A program made the translations under genes and the position numbers. From positions 496,001 to 560,000 of the forward strand of contig NZ_SRXT01000001.1 of assembly GCF_004792685.1 (NCBI RefSeq): a stretch of 64,000 nucleotides of DNA, in the 5' to 3' direction. Positions 18,319 to 29,489 of this stretch are shown here, piece after piece (positions within the stretch are counted from its first letter, which is position 1; each line of letters opens with the position of its first letter). The DNA comes from Sphingomonas gei (GTDB lineage: Bacteria; Pseudomonadota; Alphaproteobacteria; Sphingomonadales; Sphingomonadaceae). The notes below the pieces were generated by a model. It saw only the letters and a list, made by a program, of their open reading frames with translations, was not told the origin of the DNA and did not search any database.

Positions 18319-19226
18319 GGGCACCTGCTCCGAAATATGCGCCCAATGACGGCGTGATCGAGGCTGCGCAGGCCGCGCTCGGCGATGCGATCGTCGAGAG
18401 CAAGGATGCCGTGGGCGAGGTCTCGCTGACCGTCGTGCGCGATCGTCTTGTCGAGGTAATGCTCGCGCTGCGCGACACGCCGGGTCTCGAATATCAGCAA
18501 TTGAGCGAGATCGCCGGCGCCGATTATCCGTCGCGCGCCGAACGCTTCGACGTGGTCTACCAGCTGCTGTCGTTCACCCGGAATCACCGCATCCGCGTGC
18601 GGGTGACCACCGACGAAGAGAAGCCGGTGCCGTCGGTTACGGGGATCTGGCCGGTCGCCGGCTGGCTCGAGCGCGAAGTCTACGACATGTATGGCGTGCT
18701 GTTCGACGGCAACACCGATCTGCGCCGCATCCTCACCGATTACGGCTTTGTCGGGCATCCGCTGCGCAAGGACTTTCCGCAGACCGGCTATGTCGAGCTG
18801 CGTTACTCCGAAGAGGCCAAGCGCGTCGTCTATGAGCCGGTCAATCTGGCGCAGGATTTCCGCAACTTCGATTTCATGAGCCCATGGGAAGGGGCGGCCT
18901 ATGTGCTGCCCGGCGACGAGAAGGCCGCACCCGGACCAGGGCCCGCCGACACGCCGCAGGCCAAGCCCGCCGCGCCCACGCCTCCGCCGAGCGACGCTCC
19001 CAAGGTCCCCGAGGCCAAGGGCGCGCCGACGCCGCTCAGCGCCGACGAGATCGCCAAGGCCGACTCGCCTTCGGTGAAGCCAACCGAGCCGCAGGCCAAG
19101 CGCTCGAAGACCAAGGACGGCCCGCAGGATACCGGAGCAGGCGACAGCGATCCCGGCAACCAGCCCGATCAGAAGCCCAAGGACTCGGACGTCATCCCCA
19201 CCAAGGGTGAGGGGCAGAACCAATGA
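18315..19226 (+). CDS. nuoC: NADH-quinone oxidoreductase subunit C with long C-terminal tail
   Basis: 303 residues from GTG 18315, overlapping nuoB by four bases. The conserved 30-kDa-subunit core covers about 1-200 ([56 protein letters not shown]). It is followed by about 100 residues rich in Pro, Ala, Lys and Asp with no fold expected, absent from typical NuoC of about 200 residues. NuoC docks NuoD and helps position the N2/quinone region. Confidence 0.93.
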   Translation: MRAPAPKYAPNDGVIEAAQAALGDAIVESKDAVGEVSLTVVRDRLVEVMLALRDTPGLEYQQLSEIAGADYPSRAERFDVVYQLLSFTRNHRIRVRVTTDEEKPVPSVTGIWPVAGWLEREVYDMYGVLFDGNTDLRRILTDYGFVGHPLRKDFPQTGYVELRYSEEAKRVVYEPVNLAQDFRNFDFMSPWEGAAYVLPGDEKAAPGPGPADTPQAKPAAPTPPPSDAPKVPEAKGAPTPLSADEIAKADSPSVKPTEPQAKRSKTKDGPQDTGAGDSDPGNQPDQKPKDSDVIPTKGEGQNQ

Positions 19227-20464
19227 CCGACACTGTCGACGAAATGATTGCGCGCGACGGCAAGGATCTCAACGATCCGACCACCGGCGACGTCGCCATC
19301 GCCAATTACACGATCAATTTCGGCCCGCAGCACCCCGCGGCGCACGGCGTGCTGCGCCTCGTCACCGAGCTGGACGGCGAGATCATCGAGCGGATCGATC
19401 CGCATATCGGGCTGCTCCACCGCGGCACCGAGAAACTGATCGAGTACAAGACCTACACTCAGGCTCTGCCGTATTTCGACCGCTTCGATTATTGCTCGCC
19501 GATGGCGATGGAGCACAGCTATGTGCTCGCGGTCGAGAAACTGCTCGACTTGGAAGTCCCGCTCCGCGCGCAATATCTCCGCGTGTTCTTCGCCGAGCTG
19601 ACTCGCATCAAGAACCACATGCTCAACCTCGGTTCGCACGTCATGGACGTCGGCGCTATGACGCCGAACCTGTGGCTGTTCGAGCTGCGCGAAGACTGCA
19701 TGAACTTCTACGAGCGCGCATCGGGCGCGCGGATGCACGCGAACTATTTCCGCGTCGGCGGCGTGCGGCAGGACGTGCCGCTCAAATTGCTCACCGATAT
19801 CGCCGACTGGCTCGACACGCGGCTGCCGCGGCTGTTCGAGGATGCGATCAGCCTGGTCGCCGAGAACCGCATCTTCAAGCAGCGCAACGTCGACATCGCC
19901 GTGGTCAGCCGCGACGACGCGGTCAAATGGGGCTTTTCGGGCCCGATGATCCGCGCCGCGGGCATCCCCTGGGATATCCGGCGCTCGCAGCCATACGATG
20001 TGTACGACCGGATGGAGTTCGACGTGCCCGTCGGCACCCGCGGCGACTGCTATGACCGGTTCATGGTGCGCGTCGAGGAAGTCCGCCAATCGGCGCGGAT
20101 CATGAAGCAGTGCCTGAACGAGATGCCCGAAGGCCCGGTGCTGACGCTCGACCGCAAGGTCGCGCCGCCGAGCCGCGGCGAGATGAAGCAATCGATGGAA
20201 GCGCTGATCCATCACTTCAAGCTGTTCACCGAAGGCTATCACGTCCCGGCGGGCGAGGTGTATGTCGCCACCGAGAGCCCCAAGGGCGAGTTCGGCGTGT
20301 ATCTGGTGAGCGACGGCACCAACAAGCCGTATCGCTGCAAGGTTCGCCCGACAGCGTTCAGCCACCTCCAGGCGATGGACTTCATGACCAAGGGCCACAT
20401 GCTCGCCGACATCACCGCGGTTCTGGGTGCGATGGATATCGTGTTCGGGGAGTGCGACCGGTGA
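19223..20464 (+). CDS. nuoD: NADH-quinone oxidoreductase subunit D
   Basis: 413 residues, 49-kDa subunit lining the quinone pocket. Landmarks: [16 protein letters not shown] near 32, [24 protein letters not shown], and the C-terminal FGECDR. The His and Tyr that contact quinone in relatives (HGVLR; FDYCS) are present. Starts four bases before the nuoC stop. Confidence 0.96.
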   Translation: MTDTVDEMIARDGKDLNDPTTGDVAIANYTINFGPQHPAAHGVLRLVTELDGEIIERIDPHIGLLHRGTEKLIEYKTYTQALPYFDRFDYCSPMAMEHSYVLAVEKLLDLEVPLRAQYLRVFFAELTRIKNHMLNLGSHVMDVGAMTPNLWLFELREDCMNFYERASGARMHANYFRVGGVRQDVPLKLLTDIADWLDTRLPRLFEDAISLVAENRIFKQRNVDIAVVSRDDAVKWGFSGPMIRAAGIPWDIRRSQPYDVYDRMEFDVPVGTRGDCYDRFMVRVEEVRQSARIMKQCLNEMPEGPVLTLDRKVAPPSRGEMKQSMEALIHHFKLFTEGYHVPAGEVYVATESPKGEFGVYLVSDGTNKPYRCKVRPTAFSHLQAMDFMTKGHMLADITAVLGAMDIVFGECDR

Positions 20465-20697
20465 GCGAGCCCGTAACCAACGAACTGATCTACTCGGTGC
20501 TTCAGAAGATGCAGGTGGACGTGTCCGAGCTGAAGTTCGACGTTCGCGATCTGAAGGTGCGCGTGACGGCGGCCGAAGAACATGTCGGCAGTCTCGTCAT
20601 CGCGGTTTCCGGAACCAACAACCGCCTTGACCGGCTCACCGATCGCATCGAGCGGATCGACCGCCGCCTAGACCTGACGGACTCGCATAATGGCTGA
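20461..20697 (+). CDS. Small coiled-coil protein between nuoD and nuoE
   Basis: 78 residues from GTG 20461, overlapping the nuoD stop by four bases; its own stop overlaps nuoE by eight. The sequence is a helical coiled coil ([20 protein letters not shown]..., later [16 protein letters not shown]) resembling short heptad proteins fused or linked to many partners. No family function is known. Tight coupling on both sides suggests it is translated with complex I, perhaps as an accessory or assembly factor. Confidence 0.65.
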   Translation: MSEPVTNELIYSVLQKMQVDVSELKFDVRDLKVRVTAAEEHVGSLVIAVSGTNNRLDRLTDRIERIDRRLDLTDSHNG

Positions 20698-21361
20698 CGC
20701 ACCCCAACTTCCCGACGAGGCCGAGACCCGCGCGCGCTGGGGCGCGTTTGCCTGGTCGCCCGAGAATGCCGAGAAGGCGCGCGAAATCCTCGGCCGCTAT
20801 CCGGCGGGCCGGCAGCAGAGCTGCACGCTTCCGTATCTCGATCTCGCCCAGCGCCAGGTCGGTGCGGAGACCAACACGCAGGGCTGGCTGCCGGTGCCGG
20901 TGATCGAGTTCGTCGCGCGCGAACTCGGGCTGCCCTATATCCGCGTGTTCGAGGTCGCGACCTTCTACACGATGTTCAACCTCGTGCCGGTCGGCCGCTA
21001 TCATGTGCAGGTCTGCGGGACGACGCCGTGCATGCTGCGCGGCAGCGACGACGTGCTCGCGGCGTGCAAGAGCCGCGGGATGCACAAGGGGCACACCACC
21101 GCCGACGGGCTGTTCACGCTGACCGAAGTCGAATGCCTCGGCAGCTGCGCATCGGCGCCGATGGTGCAGATCAACGACGACAATTTCGAGGATTTGGATT
21201 TCGACCGCACGATCGCGATCCTCGATGCACTGGCCAAGGGCGAGAGCCCCAAGACCGGCACGCAGGAGCCGGGACGGCACACCGTCGAAGCTTCCGGCGG
21301 CACGACCAACCTCACTGCGATGGTGACCGAGAACCACGATTATCGCGGGGAATGGGCATGA
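20690..21361 (+). CDS. nuoE: NADH-quinone oxidoreductase subunit E
   Basis: 223 residues; thioredoxin-like [2Fe-2S] subunit (cluster N1a) of the NADH-oxidising module. Ligands: CGTTPCMLRG and, downstream, VECLGSCASAP. The N-terminal helix bundle (YPAGRQQSCTLPYLDLAQRQ) is typical. About 50 residues after the core (KTGTQEPGRHTVEASGG...) form a tail of low complexity. Coupled to both neighbours by overlapping codons. Confidence 0.94.
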   Translation: MADAPQLPDEAETRARWGAFAWSPENAEKAREILGRYPAGRQQSCTLPYLDLAQRQVGAETNTQGWLPVPVIEFVARELGLPYIRVFEVATFYTMFNLVPVGRYHVQVCGTTPCMLRGSDDVLAACKSRGMHKGHTTADGLFTLTEVECLGSCASAPMVQINDDNFEDLDFDRTIAILDALAKGESPKTGTQEPGRHTVEASGGTTNLTAMVTENHDYRGEWA

Positions 21362-21531
21362 GCGCGGACACCAAGAATGTCCTGTTCGTCGTCCTCGCGG
21401 TCATCGGCGCGATCGTCGTCGGCGGCGTGCTGCTCAAGGTCGCGTTCAAATTGCTCGGACTCATCATCCTCGTCGGGCTCGCAGTGGTCGCGTACATCGT
21501 GATCCAGAAGCTCGTGGGGCAGGGGCGCTAA
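21358..21531 (+). CDS. Small two-helix membrane protein between nuoE and nuoF
   Basis: 57 residues, ATG 21358 overlapping the nuoE stop by four bases and ending directly before the nuoF start. Two hydrophobic segments (VLFVVLAVIGAIVVGGVLL and LLGLIILVGLAVVAYIVI) joined by KVAFK. No recognised family. Codon use is like its neighbours, so it is not a random ORF. Its place inside the operon suggests an accessory membrane subunit or assembly protein, unproven. Confidence 0.65.
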   Translation: MSADTKNVLFVVLAVIGAIVVGGVLLKVAFKLLGLIILVGLAVVAYIVIQKLVGQGR

Positions 21532-22836
21532 ATGCTTCAGGACAAGGACCGCATCTTCACCAACGTCTACGGCTTCCAGCCATGGAACCTGCCGGCTGCG
21601 CGCATGCGCGGCGACTGGGACGATACCAAGACGCTGATGGCGCTCGGCCAGGACACGATCATCGACCGCGTCAAGGCCTCGGGCCTGCGCGGGCGTGGCG
21701 GCGCCGGCTTCCCGACCGGCACCAAATGGTCGTTCATGCCCAAGGAGCCACGGCCCGACCGGCCCAATTTCCTCGTGATCAACGCCGACGAGTCCGAGCC
21801 GGGCTCGTGCAAGGACCGCGAGATCATCCGCCACGATCCGCACAAGTTGATCGAAGGCGCGCTGATCGCCGGCTTCGCGATGCGCGCGCGCGCCGCCTAT
21901 ATCTATATCCGCGGCGAATATATCCGCGAGGCCGAGACGCTGTTCGCGGCGGTGCGCGAGGCCTATGATTCGGGCATGCTCGGCAAGAATGCCGCGGGCT
22001 CGGGCTATGATTTCGACGTGTTCGTCCATCGCGGCGCCGGCGCCTATATCTGCGGCGAAGAGACCGCGATGCTCGAGAGCCTCGAGGGCAAGAAGGGCCA
22101 GCCGCGGCTGAAACCCCCGTTCCCGGCGGGTGCCGGCCTCTATGGCTGTCCGACCACGGTCAACAATGTCGAATCGATCGCGGTCGTCCCGACGATCCTG
22201 CGGCGCGGGCCGGAGTGGTTTTCCAGCTTCGGTGCCGAGAACAACAAGGGCACCAAGCTCTTCCAGATCAGCGGCCATGTGAACAAGCCGGTGGTGGTCG
22301 AGGAAGCGATGAGCATCAGCTTCCGCGAGCTGATCGAGACGCATTGCGGCGGCATCCGCGGCGGCTGGGACAATCTGCTCGCAGTGATCCCCGGCGGCTC
22401 GTCGGTGCCGCTGGTTCCCGCGGCGCAGATCATGGACTGTGCGATGGACTTCGACGGGCTGAGGGCCGTCGGCTCAGGCCTCGGCACCGCCGCGGTGATC
22501 GTGATGGACAAATCGACCGACATCGTCCGCGCGATCAGCCGCCTCAGCTATTTCTACAAGCATGAGAGCTGCGGCCAATGCACGCCGTGCCGCGAAGGCA
22601 CCGGCTGGATGTGGCGGGTGATGGAGCGGCTGCGCACTGGAGACGCCGACATCAGCGAGATCGACACGCTGCATCAGGTCACCAAGCAGGTCGAAGGCCA
22701 CACGATCTGCGCGCTCGGCGACGCCGCGGCGTGGCCGATCCAGGGCCTGATCCGCCATTTCCGCCCCGAGATCGAGCGGCGGATCAACGAACGCAACGGC
22801 ACCGGCACCGCGCCGATGCAAGAGGCTGCCGAATAA
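21532..22836 (+). CDS. nuoF: NADH-quinone oxidoreductase subunit F
   Basis: 434 residues, NADH- and FMN-binding subunit with cluster N3. NADH/FMN motifs [15 protein letters not shown] (about 53-67), [17 protein letters not shown], and the [4Fe-4S] ligands [15 protein letters not shown] with the fourth Cys in GHTICALGD. All four ligands are present. Stop overlaps the nuoG start by one base. Confidence 0.96.
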   Translation: MLQDKDRIFTNVYGFQPWNLPAARMRGDWDDTKTLMALGQDTIIDRVKASGLRGRGGAGFPTGTKWSFMPKEPRPDRPNFLVINADESEPGSCKDREIIRHDPHKLIEGALIAGFAMRARAAYIYIRGEYIREAETLFAAVREAYDSGMLGKNAAGSGYDFDVFVHRGAGAYICGEETAMLESLEGKKGQPRLKPPFPAGAGLYGCPTTVNNVESIAVVPTILRRGPEWFSSFGAENNKGTKLFQISGHVNKPVVVEEAMSISFRELIETHCGGIRGGWDNLLAVIPGGSSVPLVPAAQIMDCAMDFDGLRAVGSGLGTAAVIVMDKSTDIVRAISRLSYFYKHESCGQCTPCREGTGWMWRVMERLRTGDADISEIDTLHQVTKQVEGHTICALGDAAAWPIQGLIRHFRPEIERRINERNGTGTAPMQEAAE

Positions 22837-24836
22837 TGCCCAAGCTCAAAGTAGACGGTATCGAAGTCGAAGTGCCGCAGGGCGCGACGGTGCTCCAGGC
22901 CTGCGAGGCCGCGGGCAAGGAGATTCCGCGCTTCTGCTATCATGAGCGGCTGTCGATCGCCGGCAATTGCCGCATGTGCCTTGTCGAAGTGAAGCCCGGG
23001 CCGCCCAAGCCGCAGGCTTCGTGCGCGCTGCCCGCCGCCGACAATCAGGAAATCCGCACCGACAGCCCGATGGTCAAGGCCGCGCGCGAAGGCGTGATGG
23101 AATTCCTGCTGATCAACCACCCGCTCGATTGCCCGATCTGCGATCAGGGCGGCGAATGCGACCTGCAGGACCAGTCGATCGCCTATGGCAAGGGCCATAG
23201 CCGTTACACCGAGAACAAGCGCGCGGTGACCGAGAAATATATGGGTCCGATCATCAAGACGATCATGACCCGCTGCATCCAGTGCACCCGCTGCGTGCGC
23301 TTCGGCGAGGAAGTCGCCGGGGTGGACGAAATCGGCGCGATCTATCGCGGCGAGGACATGCAGATCACGACCTATCTGGAGAAGGCGTTCAAGAGCGAGC
23401 TCTCCGGCAACACCGTCGATCTCTGCCCGGTCGGCGCGCTGACCCACAAGCCGGTGGCGTTCGAATATCGGCCCTGGGAGCTCAAGCGGAACCTGTCGAT
23501 CGACGTGATGGACGCAGTCGGCACGAATATCCGCGCCGACAGCCGCGGCCGCCAGGTGATGCGCGTGCTTCCGCGGATCAACGAGGACGTCAACGAGGAA
23601 TGGGCGCACGACAAGACGCGCTATCATGTCGACGGGCTCGTCCGTCGGCGGCTCGACCGGCCGTTCGTGCGGCGCGACGGCAAATTGGTCGAGGCGAGCT
23701 GGGACGAGGCGTTCGATGCGATCGCCGCCGTGAATGCCGGGTCGAGCGTCGCAGCGATCGCCGGCGATTTGCTCGATTGCGAGACGATGTATGCCGCCAA
23801 GGCGCTGCTCAAGGGCCTCGGATCGGAGCTGCTCGAGAGCCGCCAGACCGGCATGGCCTATGACGTGTCGAGCCTTGGCGCAGTCGCGTTCAACCCGACC
23901 ATCGCGGGCGTCGAGGAGGCCGATGCGATCCTGCTGATCGGCAGCAACCTGCGTTGGGAAGCGCCGCTGATCAACACGCGGATCCGCAAGGCAATCAAGA
24001 AGGGCGCCAAGGTTTTCGCGATCGGGCCCGAGGTCGACCTGACCTACAAGCTCGAATGGCTGGGCAACGATCTGTCGCTGCTCGGCAAGCTGCCCGATCA
24101 GGTGGTCCAGGCGTTCGACGGGGCGAGCAAGCCGCTCGTCATCGTCGGGCCGGGCGCACTCAAGGACGGGTTCGGCGGGGCACTGGCGCTGGTCGAGCCG
24201 ATGAACCTTGTCCGCGAGGGCTGGAACGGCTTCGGTGTGATCCACACCGCCGCGGCGCGGATGGGCGCGCTGATGCTCGGCTTTGCGCAGAGGGGCGGTA
24301 TCGCCGATGTGGTTGCCGCCGCGCCCAAGCTGACTTTCTTCCTAGGCGCCGACGAAGTCGATTTCTCGAAATTCGCGAACAGCTTCAAGGTGTTCATCGG
24401 CCATCATGGCGACAAGGGCGCGCATCATGCCGATGTGATCCTGCCCTCGGCGACCTATGCCGAGAAGCCGGGGACCTATGTGAACCTCGAAGGCCGCGTC
24501 CAGCACGCCGACCGCGCGGTGTTCGCGCCGGGCGACGCGCGCGAGGACTGGTCGATCCTGCGTGCGCTCTCCGACCGGCTCGGCCGGACCTTGCCGTTCG
24601 ACAGCTTCGACGAACTGCGTGCTGCGATGGCGGCGGAAGTGCCGGCGCTAGGGCAGGAGGGTCTGGTGACCTTCCCATGGGCTGCGCCCGCGCTTTCCGC
24701 GACCTCCACGGGTTCGGTAACCTATCCGATCGCCGACTTCTACCTGACCAACGCGATCTGCCGCGCGTCGCCGACGATGCAGCGCTGCTCGGCCGAACTG
24801 CTCCACGGCGAGGAATTTGCGGAGGCAGCGGAATGA
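22836..24836 (+). CDS. nuoG: NADH-quinone oxidoreductase subunit G
   Basis: 666 residues, largest Fe-S subunit. N-terminal ferredoxin-like [2Fe-2S] site ([15 protein letters not shown]), then [14 protein letters not shown] and [10 protein letters not shown] for N4/N5-type clusters, and a molybdopterin-oxidoreductase-like C-terminal domain without cofactor ([20 protein letters not shown]). Start is ATG 22836. The last residues overlap the nuoH start. Confidence 0.95.
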   Translation: MPKLKVDGIEVEVPQGATVLQACEAAGKEIPRFCYHERLSIAGNCRMCLVEVKPGPPKPQASCALPAADNQEIRTDSPMVKAAREGVMEFLLINHPLDCPICDQGGECDLQDQSIAYGKGHSRYTENKRAVTEKYMGPIIKTIMTRCIQCTRCVRFGEEVAGVDEIGAIYRGEDMQITTYLEKAFKSELSGNTVDLCPVGALTHKPVAFEYRPWELKRNLSIDVMDAVGTNIRADSRGRQVMRVLPRINEDVNEEWAHDKTRYHVDGLVRRRLDRPFVRRDGKLVEASWDEAFDAIAAVNAGSSVAAIAGDLLDCETMYAAKALLKGLGSELLESRQTGMAYDVSSLGAVAFNPTIAGVEEADAILLIGSNLRWEAPLINTRIRKAIKKGAKVFAIGPEVDLTYKLEWLGNDLSLLGKLPDQVVQAFDGASKPLVIVGPGALKDGFGGALALVEPMNLVREGWNGFGVIHTAAARMGALMLGFAQRGGIADVVAAAPKLTFFLGADEVDFSKFANSFKVFIGHHGDKGAHHADVILPSATYAEKPGTYVNLEGRVQHADRAVFAPGDAREDWSILRALSDRLGRTLPFDSFDELRAAMAAEVPALGQEGLVTFPWAAPALSATSTGSVTYPIADFYLTNAICRASPTMQRCSAELLHGEEFAEAAE

Positions 24837-25888
24837 CCGCCTTCTTCCAGAACACCATCGGCCTGCCGTTCGGCTGGGCGTGGTTCGTCGCGACGATCGT
24901 CGGGATCCTCGTGATCGCGCTGCCGCTGATGCTGGCGGTGGCGATGATCATCTATGCCGACCGCAAGATCTGGGCGGCGATGGCGCTGCGCCGCGGCCCT
25001 AACGTGGTCGGCCCGTTCGGCTTGCTGCAGAGCTTCGCCGACGGGCTCAAAGTGTTCCTCCAGGAAACCATCATCCCGTCGAGCGCGAACAAGGTCCTGT
25101 TCCTGATCGCACCGATCATCACCTTCACGGTCGCATTGATCGTTTGGGCGGTGGTGCCGTTCCAGCTCGGGGTGGTGCTCTCCAACATCAATGTCGGGCT
25201 GCTCTACATTCTCGCGGCCTCCTCGCTCGGCGTCTACGGGATCATCCTCGCGGGCTGGTCGTCCAACTCGAAATATCCGTTCTATTCGGCGATCCGCGCC
25301 GCGGCGCAGATGGTGAGCTACGAAGTCTCGATCGGCTTCGTCTTGGTCTCGCTGGTGCTGTGGGCGGGGACGTTCAACCTCTCCGGCATCGTCGACCAGC
25401 AGCAGGGCCATGTCCTCGGCTTCCTCAACGGCTTCGGGTTCAACCCCTTGCTGTTCCCGATGGCGGTGGTGTTCTTCATCTCGTCGCTCGCCGAAACCCA
25501 GCGCGCGCCGTTCGATTTGACCGAGGCCGAGTCCGAGCTCGTCGCGGGCTATCAGACCGAATATTCGTCGATGAGCTTCGCACTCTACTGGCTCGGCGAA
25601 TATGCCAATGTGCTGCTGATGTGCACGCTCAACGCGACGCTCTTCTGGGGCGGCTATCTGCCCCCGTTCGACTGGGCGCCGCTCTACTGGGTCCCCGGCA
25701 TAATCTGGCTGTTCGCCAAGATCCTGTTCTTCTTCTTCGTGTTCAGCTGGGTGAAGGCGACCGTCCCGCGCTATCGCTACGACCAGCTGATGCGGCTGGG
25801 CTGGAAAATCTTCCTGCCGCTGTCGCTGACCTTCGTGTTCCTCGTTTCCGGGTATCTGATGATTGCCCGGGTTGGATTGCCCGCATGA
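24833..25888 (+). CDS. nuoH: NADH-quinone oxidoreductase subunit H
   Basis: 351 residues, membrane subunit linking the quinone cavity to the proton-pumping arm. About eight membrane helices, with the family loops [19 protein letters not shown] (residues about 55-73), [21 protein letters not shown] and [20 protein letters not shown]. The acidic residues of the E-channel (in [13 protein letters not shown]) are intact. Confidence 0.96.
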   Translation: MTAFFQNTIGLPFGWAWFVATIVGILVIALPLMLAVAMIIYADRKIWAAMALRRGPNVVGPFGLLQSFADGLKVFLQETIIPSSANKVLFLIAPIITFTVALIVWAVVPFQLGVVLSNINVGLLYILAASSLGVYGIILAGWSSNSKYPFYSAIRAAAQMVSYEVSIGFVLVSLVLWAGTFNLSGIVDQQQGHVLGFLNGFGFNPLLFPMAVVFFISSLAETQRAPFDLTEAESELVAGYQTEYSSMSFALYWLGEYANVLLMCTLNATLFWGGYLPPFDWAPLYWVPGIIWLFAKILFFFFVFSWVKATVPRYRYDQLMRLGWKIFLPLSLTFVFLVSGYLMIARVGLPA

Positions 25889-26370
25889 GCGTTGCCCAGA
25901 TCATCCGTTCCTACACGCTGTGGGAGTTCCTCAAGGCGCACTGGCTGACCTTGCGGTATTTCTTCAAGGCCAAGGCGACGATCAACTATCCGTACGAGAA
26001 GAACCCGATCTCGCCTCGCTTCCGCGGCGAGCACGCGCTGCGCCGCTATGCCAATGGCGAAGAGCGCTGCATCGCGTGCAAACTCTGCGAGGCGGTGTGC
26101 CCGGCACTGGCGATCACGATCGAGGCCGAGCCGCGCGACGACGGCAGCCGCCGCACGACGCGCTACGACATCGACATGACCAAGTGCATCTATTGCGGGC
26201 TGTGCCAGGAGGCGTGCCCGGTCGATGCGATCGTCGAGGGGCCGAACTTCGAATTCTCGACCGAGACGCGCGAAGAGCTGATCTACGACAAGGACAAATT
26301 GCTCGCCAACGGCGACCGCTGGGAGCGCGCGATCGCCGCGAACCTTGCCGCCGATGCACCGTACCGTTAA
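25885..26370 (+). CDS. nuoI: NADH-quinone oxidoreductase subunit I
   Basis: 161 residues with two [4Fe-4S] ferredoxin motifs, [12 protein letters not shown] and [12 protein letters not shown], carrying clusters N6a and N6b. The amphipathic N-terminus ([19 protein letters not shown]) sits at the membrane interface. Overlaps nuoH by four bases; a family-B palindrome separates it from nuoJ. Confidence 0.96.
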   Translation: MSVAQIIRSYTLWEFLKAHWLTLRYFFKAKATINYPYEKNPISPRFRGEHALRRYANGEERCIACKLCEAVCPALAITIEAEPRDDGSRRTTRYDIDMTKCIYCGLCQEACPVDAIVEGPNFEFSTETREELIYDKDKLLANGDRWERAIAANLAADAPYR

Positions 26371-26395
26371 TGCCCCGCCAAATTCACCCAACCCC

Positions 26396-26467
26396 CGTTC
26401 GGGCTGAGCCTGTCGAAGCCCGCCTCGCGATCGCGAGCGCGCCCTTCGACAAGCTCAGGGCGAACGG
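26396..26467. repeat. Dispersed palindromic element, family B
   Basis: Arms CCGTTCGGGCTGAGCCTGTC and the complement-like GACAAGCTCAGGGCGAACGG are separated by a loop holding CGCGATCGCG. A second copy is at 38681-38767. It fills most of the nuoI-nuoJ gap and is the only sizeable break in the operon. This motif is widespread between genes in many proteobacteria. Confidence 0.85.
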
Positions 26468-26488
26468 AAAGACTGGAATGCGAGTCCG

Positions 26489-27100
26489 TTGATCCAGCTC
26501 ATCGCCTTTTACTTGTTCGCAGTCGTCGTCATCGCCTCTGGGGCGCTGACGATCCTGTCGCGCAACCCGGTGCATTCGGTGCTCTGGCTGATCCTTGCGT
26601 TCTTCAACGCGGCGGGGCTGATGGTGCTCGCCGGCGCCGAGTTCATCGCGATGCTGCTCGTCATCGTCTATGTCGGCGCGGTCGCGGTCTTGTTCCTGTT
26701 CGTCGTGATGATGCTCGACATCGACTTCGCCGAATTGCGCGCCGGGGTGATGCGCTATGCCGCGATCGGGCTGGCGCTCGCCGTCGCGCTGGTCGCCGAG
26801 ATAATCATCGCGATCGGCGCCTGGAGCGCGGGCGGGCTCCAGCTCGGCCGCCGCATCGCGCCGATCGAAAGCGACGTTCCCAATATCGAGGCGATCGGCC
26901 GGCTGCTCTACACGCGGTACTTGTTCATCTTCGAGGGCGCCGGGCTGGTGCTGCTCGTCGCGATGATCGGCGCGATCGTGCTTACCTATCGCCAGCGCAG
27001 CGACGTCCGTCCGCAGAATGTCAGCCGCCAGATCAACCGCCGTTCCAAGGATGCGACGCGCAACATGAACCCACCGGTCGGGCAGGGGGTCGAGCTGTGA
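26489..27100 (+). CDS. nuoJ: NADH-quinone oxidoreductase subunit J
   Basis: 203 residues, five membrane helices (first about 3-20). Typical motif [48 protein letters not shown]. The start is TTG 26489, where the family N-terminus ([10 protein letters not shown]) begins; the ATG at 26478 is in another frame and stops at once. About 40 hydrophilic residues follow the last helix ([15 protein letters not shown]). Confidence 0.93.
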   Translation: MIQLIAFYLFAVVVIASGALTILSRNPVHSVLWLILAFFNAAGLMVLAGAEFIAMLLVIVYVGAVAVLFLFVVMMLDIDFAELRAGVMRYAAIGLALAVALVAEIIIAIGAWSAGGLQLGRRIAPIESDVPNIEAIGRLLYTRYLFIFEGAGLVLLVAMIGAIVLTYRQRSDVRPQNVSRQINRRSKDATRNMNPPVGQGVEL

Positions 27101-27402
27101 TCGGCGTCACCCATTATCTCGTCGTCAGCGCGATCCTGTTCACGCTCGGCGTGCTCGGCATCTTCATGAACCGGAAGAACCTCATCGTCATCCTGATGGC
27201 GATCGAGCTGATCCTGCTCGCGGTGAACCTCAATTTCGTCGCTTTCTCGGCGGCGCTGAGCGATCTCGTCGGGCAGGTGTTCGCGATGTTCGTGCTGACC
27301 GTCGCGGCCGGCGAGGCCGCGATCGGGCTCGCCATTCTTGTCATCTATTTCCGTAGCCGGGGCACGATCTCGGTCGACGACGTCAATCGGATGAAGGGCT
27401 GA
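27097..27402 (+). CDS. nuoK: NADH-quinone oxidoreductase subunit K
   Basis: 101 residues and three membrane helices, normal size. The helix-2 glutamate in [16 protein letters not shown] and the helix-3 glutamate in [13 protein letters not shown], both needed for proton transfer, are present. GTG 27097 overlaps the nuoJ stop by four bases. Confidence 0.95.
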   Translation: MIGVTHYLVVSAILFTLGVLGIFMNRKNLIVILMAIELILLAVNLNFVAFSAALSDLVGQVFAMFVLTVAAGEAAIGLAILVIYFRSRGTISVDDVNRMKG

Positions 27403-29489
27403 TGTCGCCGATTCTCCTCATCGTATTCCTGCCGCTGCTCGCGGCGGTGATCGCCGGGCTGTCGAACAAGGCGTTCGGCAGCGTGCTGCCGAAGGTGCTG
27501 ACCACGGGCGCGCTGTTCGCCTCGTGCGCACTGTCGTGGCCGATCTTCCTACAGTATCTCCACGGTGCGGAGGCGACCGTGGTTCCGGTGCTCACCTGGA
27601 TGCACTCGGGCGATTTCACTTCCGAATGGGCGCTGCGGGTCGACTCGCTGACCGCGGTCATGCTGGTGGTGATCACCAGCGTCTCGGCGCTCGTCCACCT
27701 CTATAGCTGGGGCTATATGAGCGAGGACCCCGATCAGCCGCGCTTTTTCGCCTATCTCTCGCTGTTCACGTTCGCGATGCTGATGCTGGTGACCGCGAAC
27801 AATCTCGTCCAGATGTTCTTCGGCTGGGAAGGCGTAGGTCTCGCTTCCTACCTCCTCATCGGCTTCTGGTTCCGCAAGCCCTCGGCAAACGCCGCGGCGA
27901 TCAAGGCGTTCGTGGTCAACCGCGTCGGCGATCTCGGCTTCATGCTCGGCATCTTCGGCACCTTCCTGGTGTTCGGCACGATCGACATTCCGACGATCCT
28001 CGCCGCCGCGCCCAACATGGCCGGCTCGACGATCGGCTTCCTCGGCACGCGCTGGGATACGATGACGATCCTGTGCCTGCTGCTGTTCCTCGGCGCGATG
28101 GGCAAGTCTGCGCAGCTCGGGCTGCACACCTGGTTGCCCGACGCGATGGAGGGCCCGACTCCGGTGTCGGCGCTAATCCACGCGGCGACGATGGTCACCG
28201 CCGGCGTGTTCATGGTCTGCCGGCTGTCGCCGATGTTCGAGACCAGCCCGGTAGCGCTCGGCGTCGTGACATTCATCGGCGCCGCGACCTGCCTGTTTGC
28301 CGCGACCGTCGGTCTCGTCCAGACCGACATCAAGCGCGTGATCGCCTATTCGACCTGCTCGCAGCTCGGCTACATGTTCTTCGCCGCCGGCGTCGGCGCC
28401 TATGGCGCGGCGATGTTCCATCTGTTCACCCATGCCTTCTTCAAGGCTTTGCTGTTCCTCGGCGCCGGCTCGGTGATCCATGCGATGCATCACGAGCAGG
28501 ACATGCGCTTCTATGGGGGCCTGCGGAAGCAGATCCCGATCACCTTCTGGACGATGATGGCGGGCACGCTGGCGATCACCGGCGTCGGCATTCCCGGCGT
28601 GTTCGACGGAGTCGCAGCAATCGGTTTCGCCGGCTTCCACTCGAAGGATGCGATCATCGAGGCGGCATGGGCCGCGGGGGTGCCGAGCGCCTTCTGGGTT
28701 GGCGTGTTCGTCGCCTTGCTCACCAGCTTCTATTCGTGGCGCGTCGTCTTCCTGACCTTCTACGGCAAGCCGCGCTGGGCAGGCTCGGAGCATATCCAGC
28801 ACGCAGTGCACGACGCGCATGGTCATGGTCATGAAGCGCACCACGACGATGCCCCTTCGACCGAGGATGCCGGGCACGCGCCCGATGCGCATCATGCCGC
28901 GCATGATCACGCTCCCGAGGGCACCGCGGGCTATCACCCGCACGAAAGCCCGTGGGTGATGCTGATCCCGCTGCTGCTGCTGTCGATCGGCGCGATCTTC
29001 GCCGGCTTCGTTTTCCACGGCTTCTTCATCGACGCCGAAGAGGGCGCGCATTTCTGGAACGGGTCGCTGGCGTTCAACGAACATCTGATGCACGCGATGC
29101 ACGGCGTCCCGCTGGGCGTGAAGCTCTCGGCGACGATCGCGATGCTGCTCGGGCTCGGCTTCTCTTGGTACGTCTATATCGGCAAGCCCGGTCTCGCCGC
29201 CGCCATCGCGGAGAATTTCCGCGTGGTGCACACCTTCCTGCTCAACAAATGGTATTTCGACGAGCTCTACAACTTCCTGTTCGTGCGCCCGGCATTCGCC
29301 ATCGGCCGCGTGCTGTGGAAGGCGGGTGACGAGAAGACCATCGATCGCTTCGGCCCCAACGGGCTCGCCAACATCATCCGCTTGGGCAGCGTCGGCGCGG
29401 TCAGGCTGCAATCGGGATATCTTTACACCTATGCGTTCATCATGCTGATCGGCCTCACTGCCGCGCTGACCTGGGTGATCGCAGGATGA
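27402..29489 (+). CDS. nuoL: NADH-quinone oxidoreductase subunit L
   Basis: 695 residues, distal antiporter-like proton pump. Core motif region: [18 protein letters not shown], then [40 protein letters not shown] with the key lysine and histidines, and a C-terminal long amphipathic helix and final membrane helix. Between core and C-terminal part, about residues 465-515, is a loop with roughly 15 histidines and several Asp/Glu, longer than in E. coli NuoL. Confidence 0.95.
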   Translation: MSPILLIVFLPLLAAVIAGLSNKAFGSVLPKVLTTGALFASCALSWPIFLQYLHGAEATVVPVLTWMHSGDFTSEWALRVDSLTAVMLVVITSVSALVHLYSWGYMSEDPDQPRFFAYLSLFTFAMLMLVTANNLVQMFFGWEGVGLASYLLIGFWFRKPSANAAAIKAFVVNRVGDLGFMLGIFGTFLVFGTIDIPTILAAAPNMAGSTIGFLGTRWDTMTILCLLLFLGAMGKSAQLGLHTWLPDAMEGPTPVSALIHAATMVTAGVFMVCRLSPMFETSPVALGVVTFIGAATCLFAATVGLVQTDIKRVIAYSTCSQLGYMFFAAGVGAYGAAMFHLFTHAFFKALLFLGAGSVIHAMHHEQDMRFYGGLRKQIPITFWTMMAGTLAITGVGIPGVFDGVAAIGFAGFHSKDAIIEAAWAAGVPSAFWVGVFVALLTSFYSWRVVFLTFYGKPRWAGSEHIQHAVHDAHGHGHEAHHDDAPSTEDAGHAPDAHHAAHDHAPEGTAGYHPHESPWVMLIPLLLLSIGAIFAGFVFHGFFIDAEEGAHFWNGSLAFNEHLMHAMHGVPLGVKLSATIAMLLGLGFSWYVYIGKPGLAAAIAENFRVVHTFLLNKWYFDELYNFLFVRPAFAIGRVLWKAGDEKTIDRFGPNGLANIIRLGSVGAVRLQSGYLYTYAFIMLIGLTAALTWVIAG

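Noticed and set aside
22674..24245. A 523-codon minus-strand frame opposite nuoG
   Set aside because: It mirrors nuoG, which has all Fe-S motifs in order.
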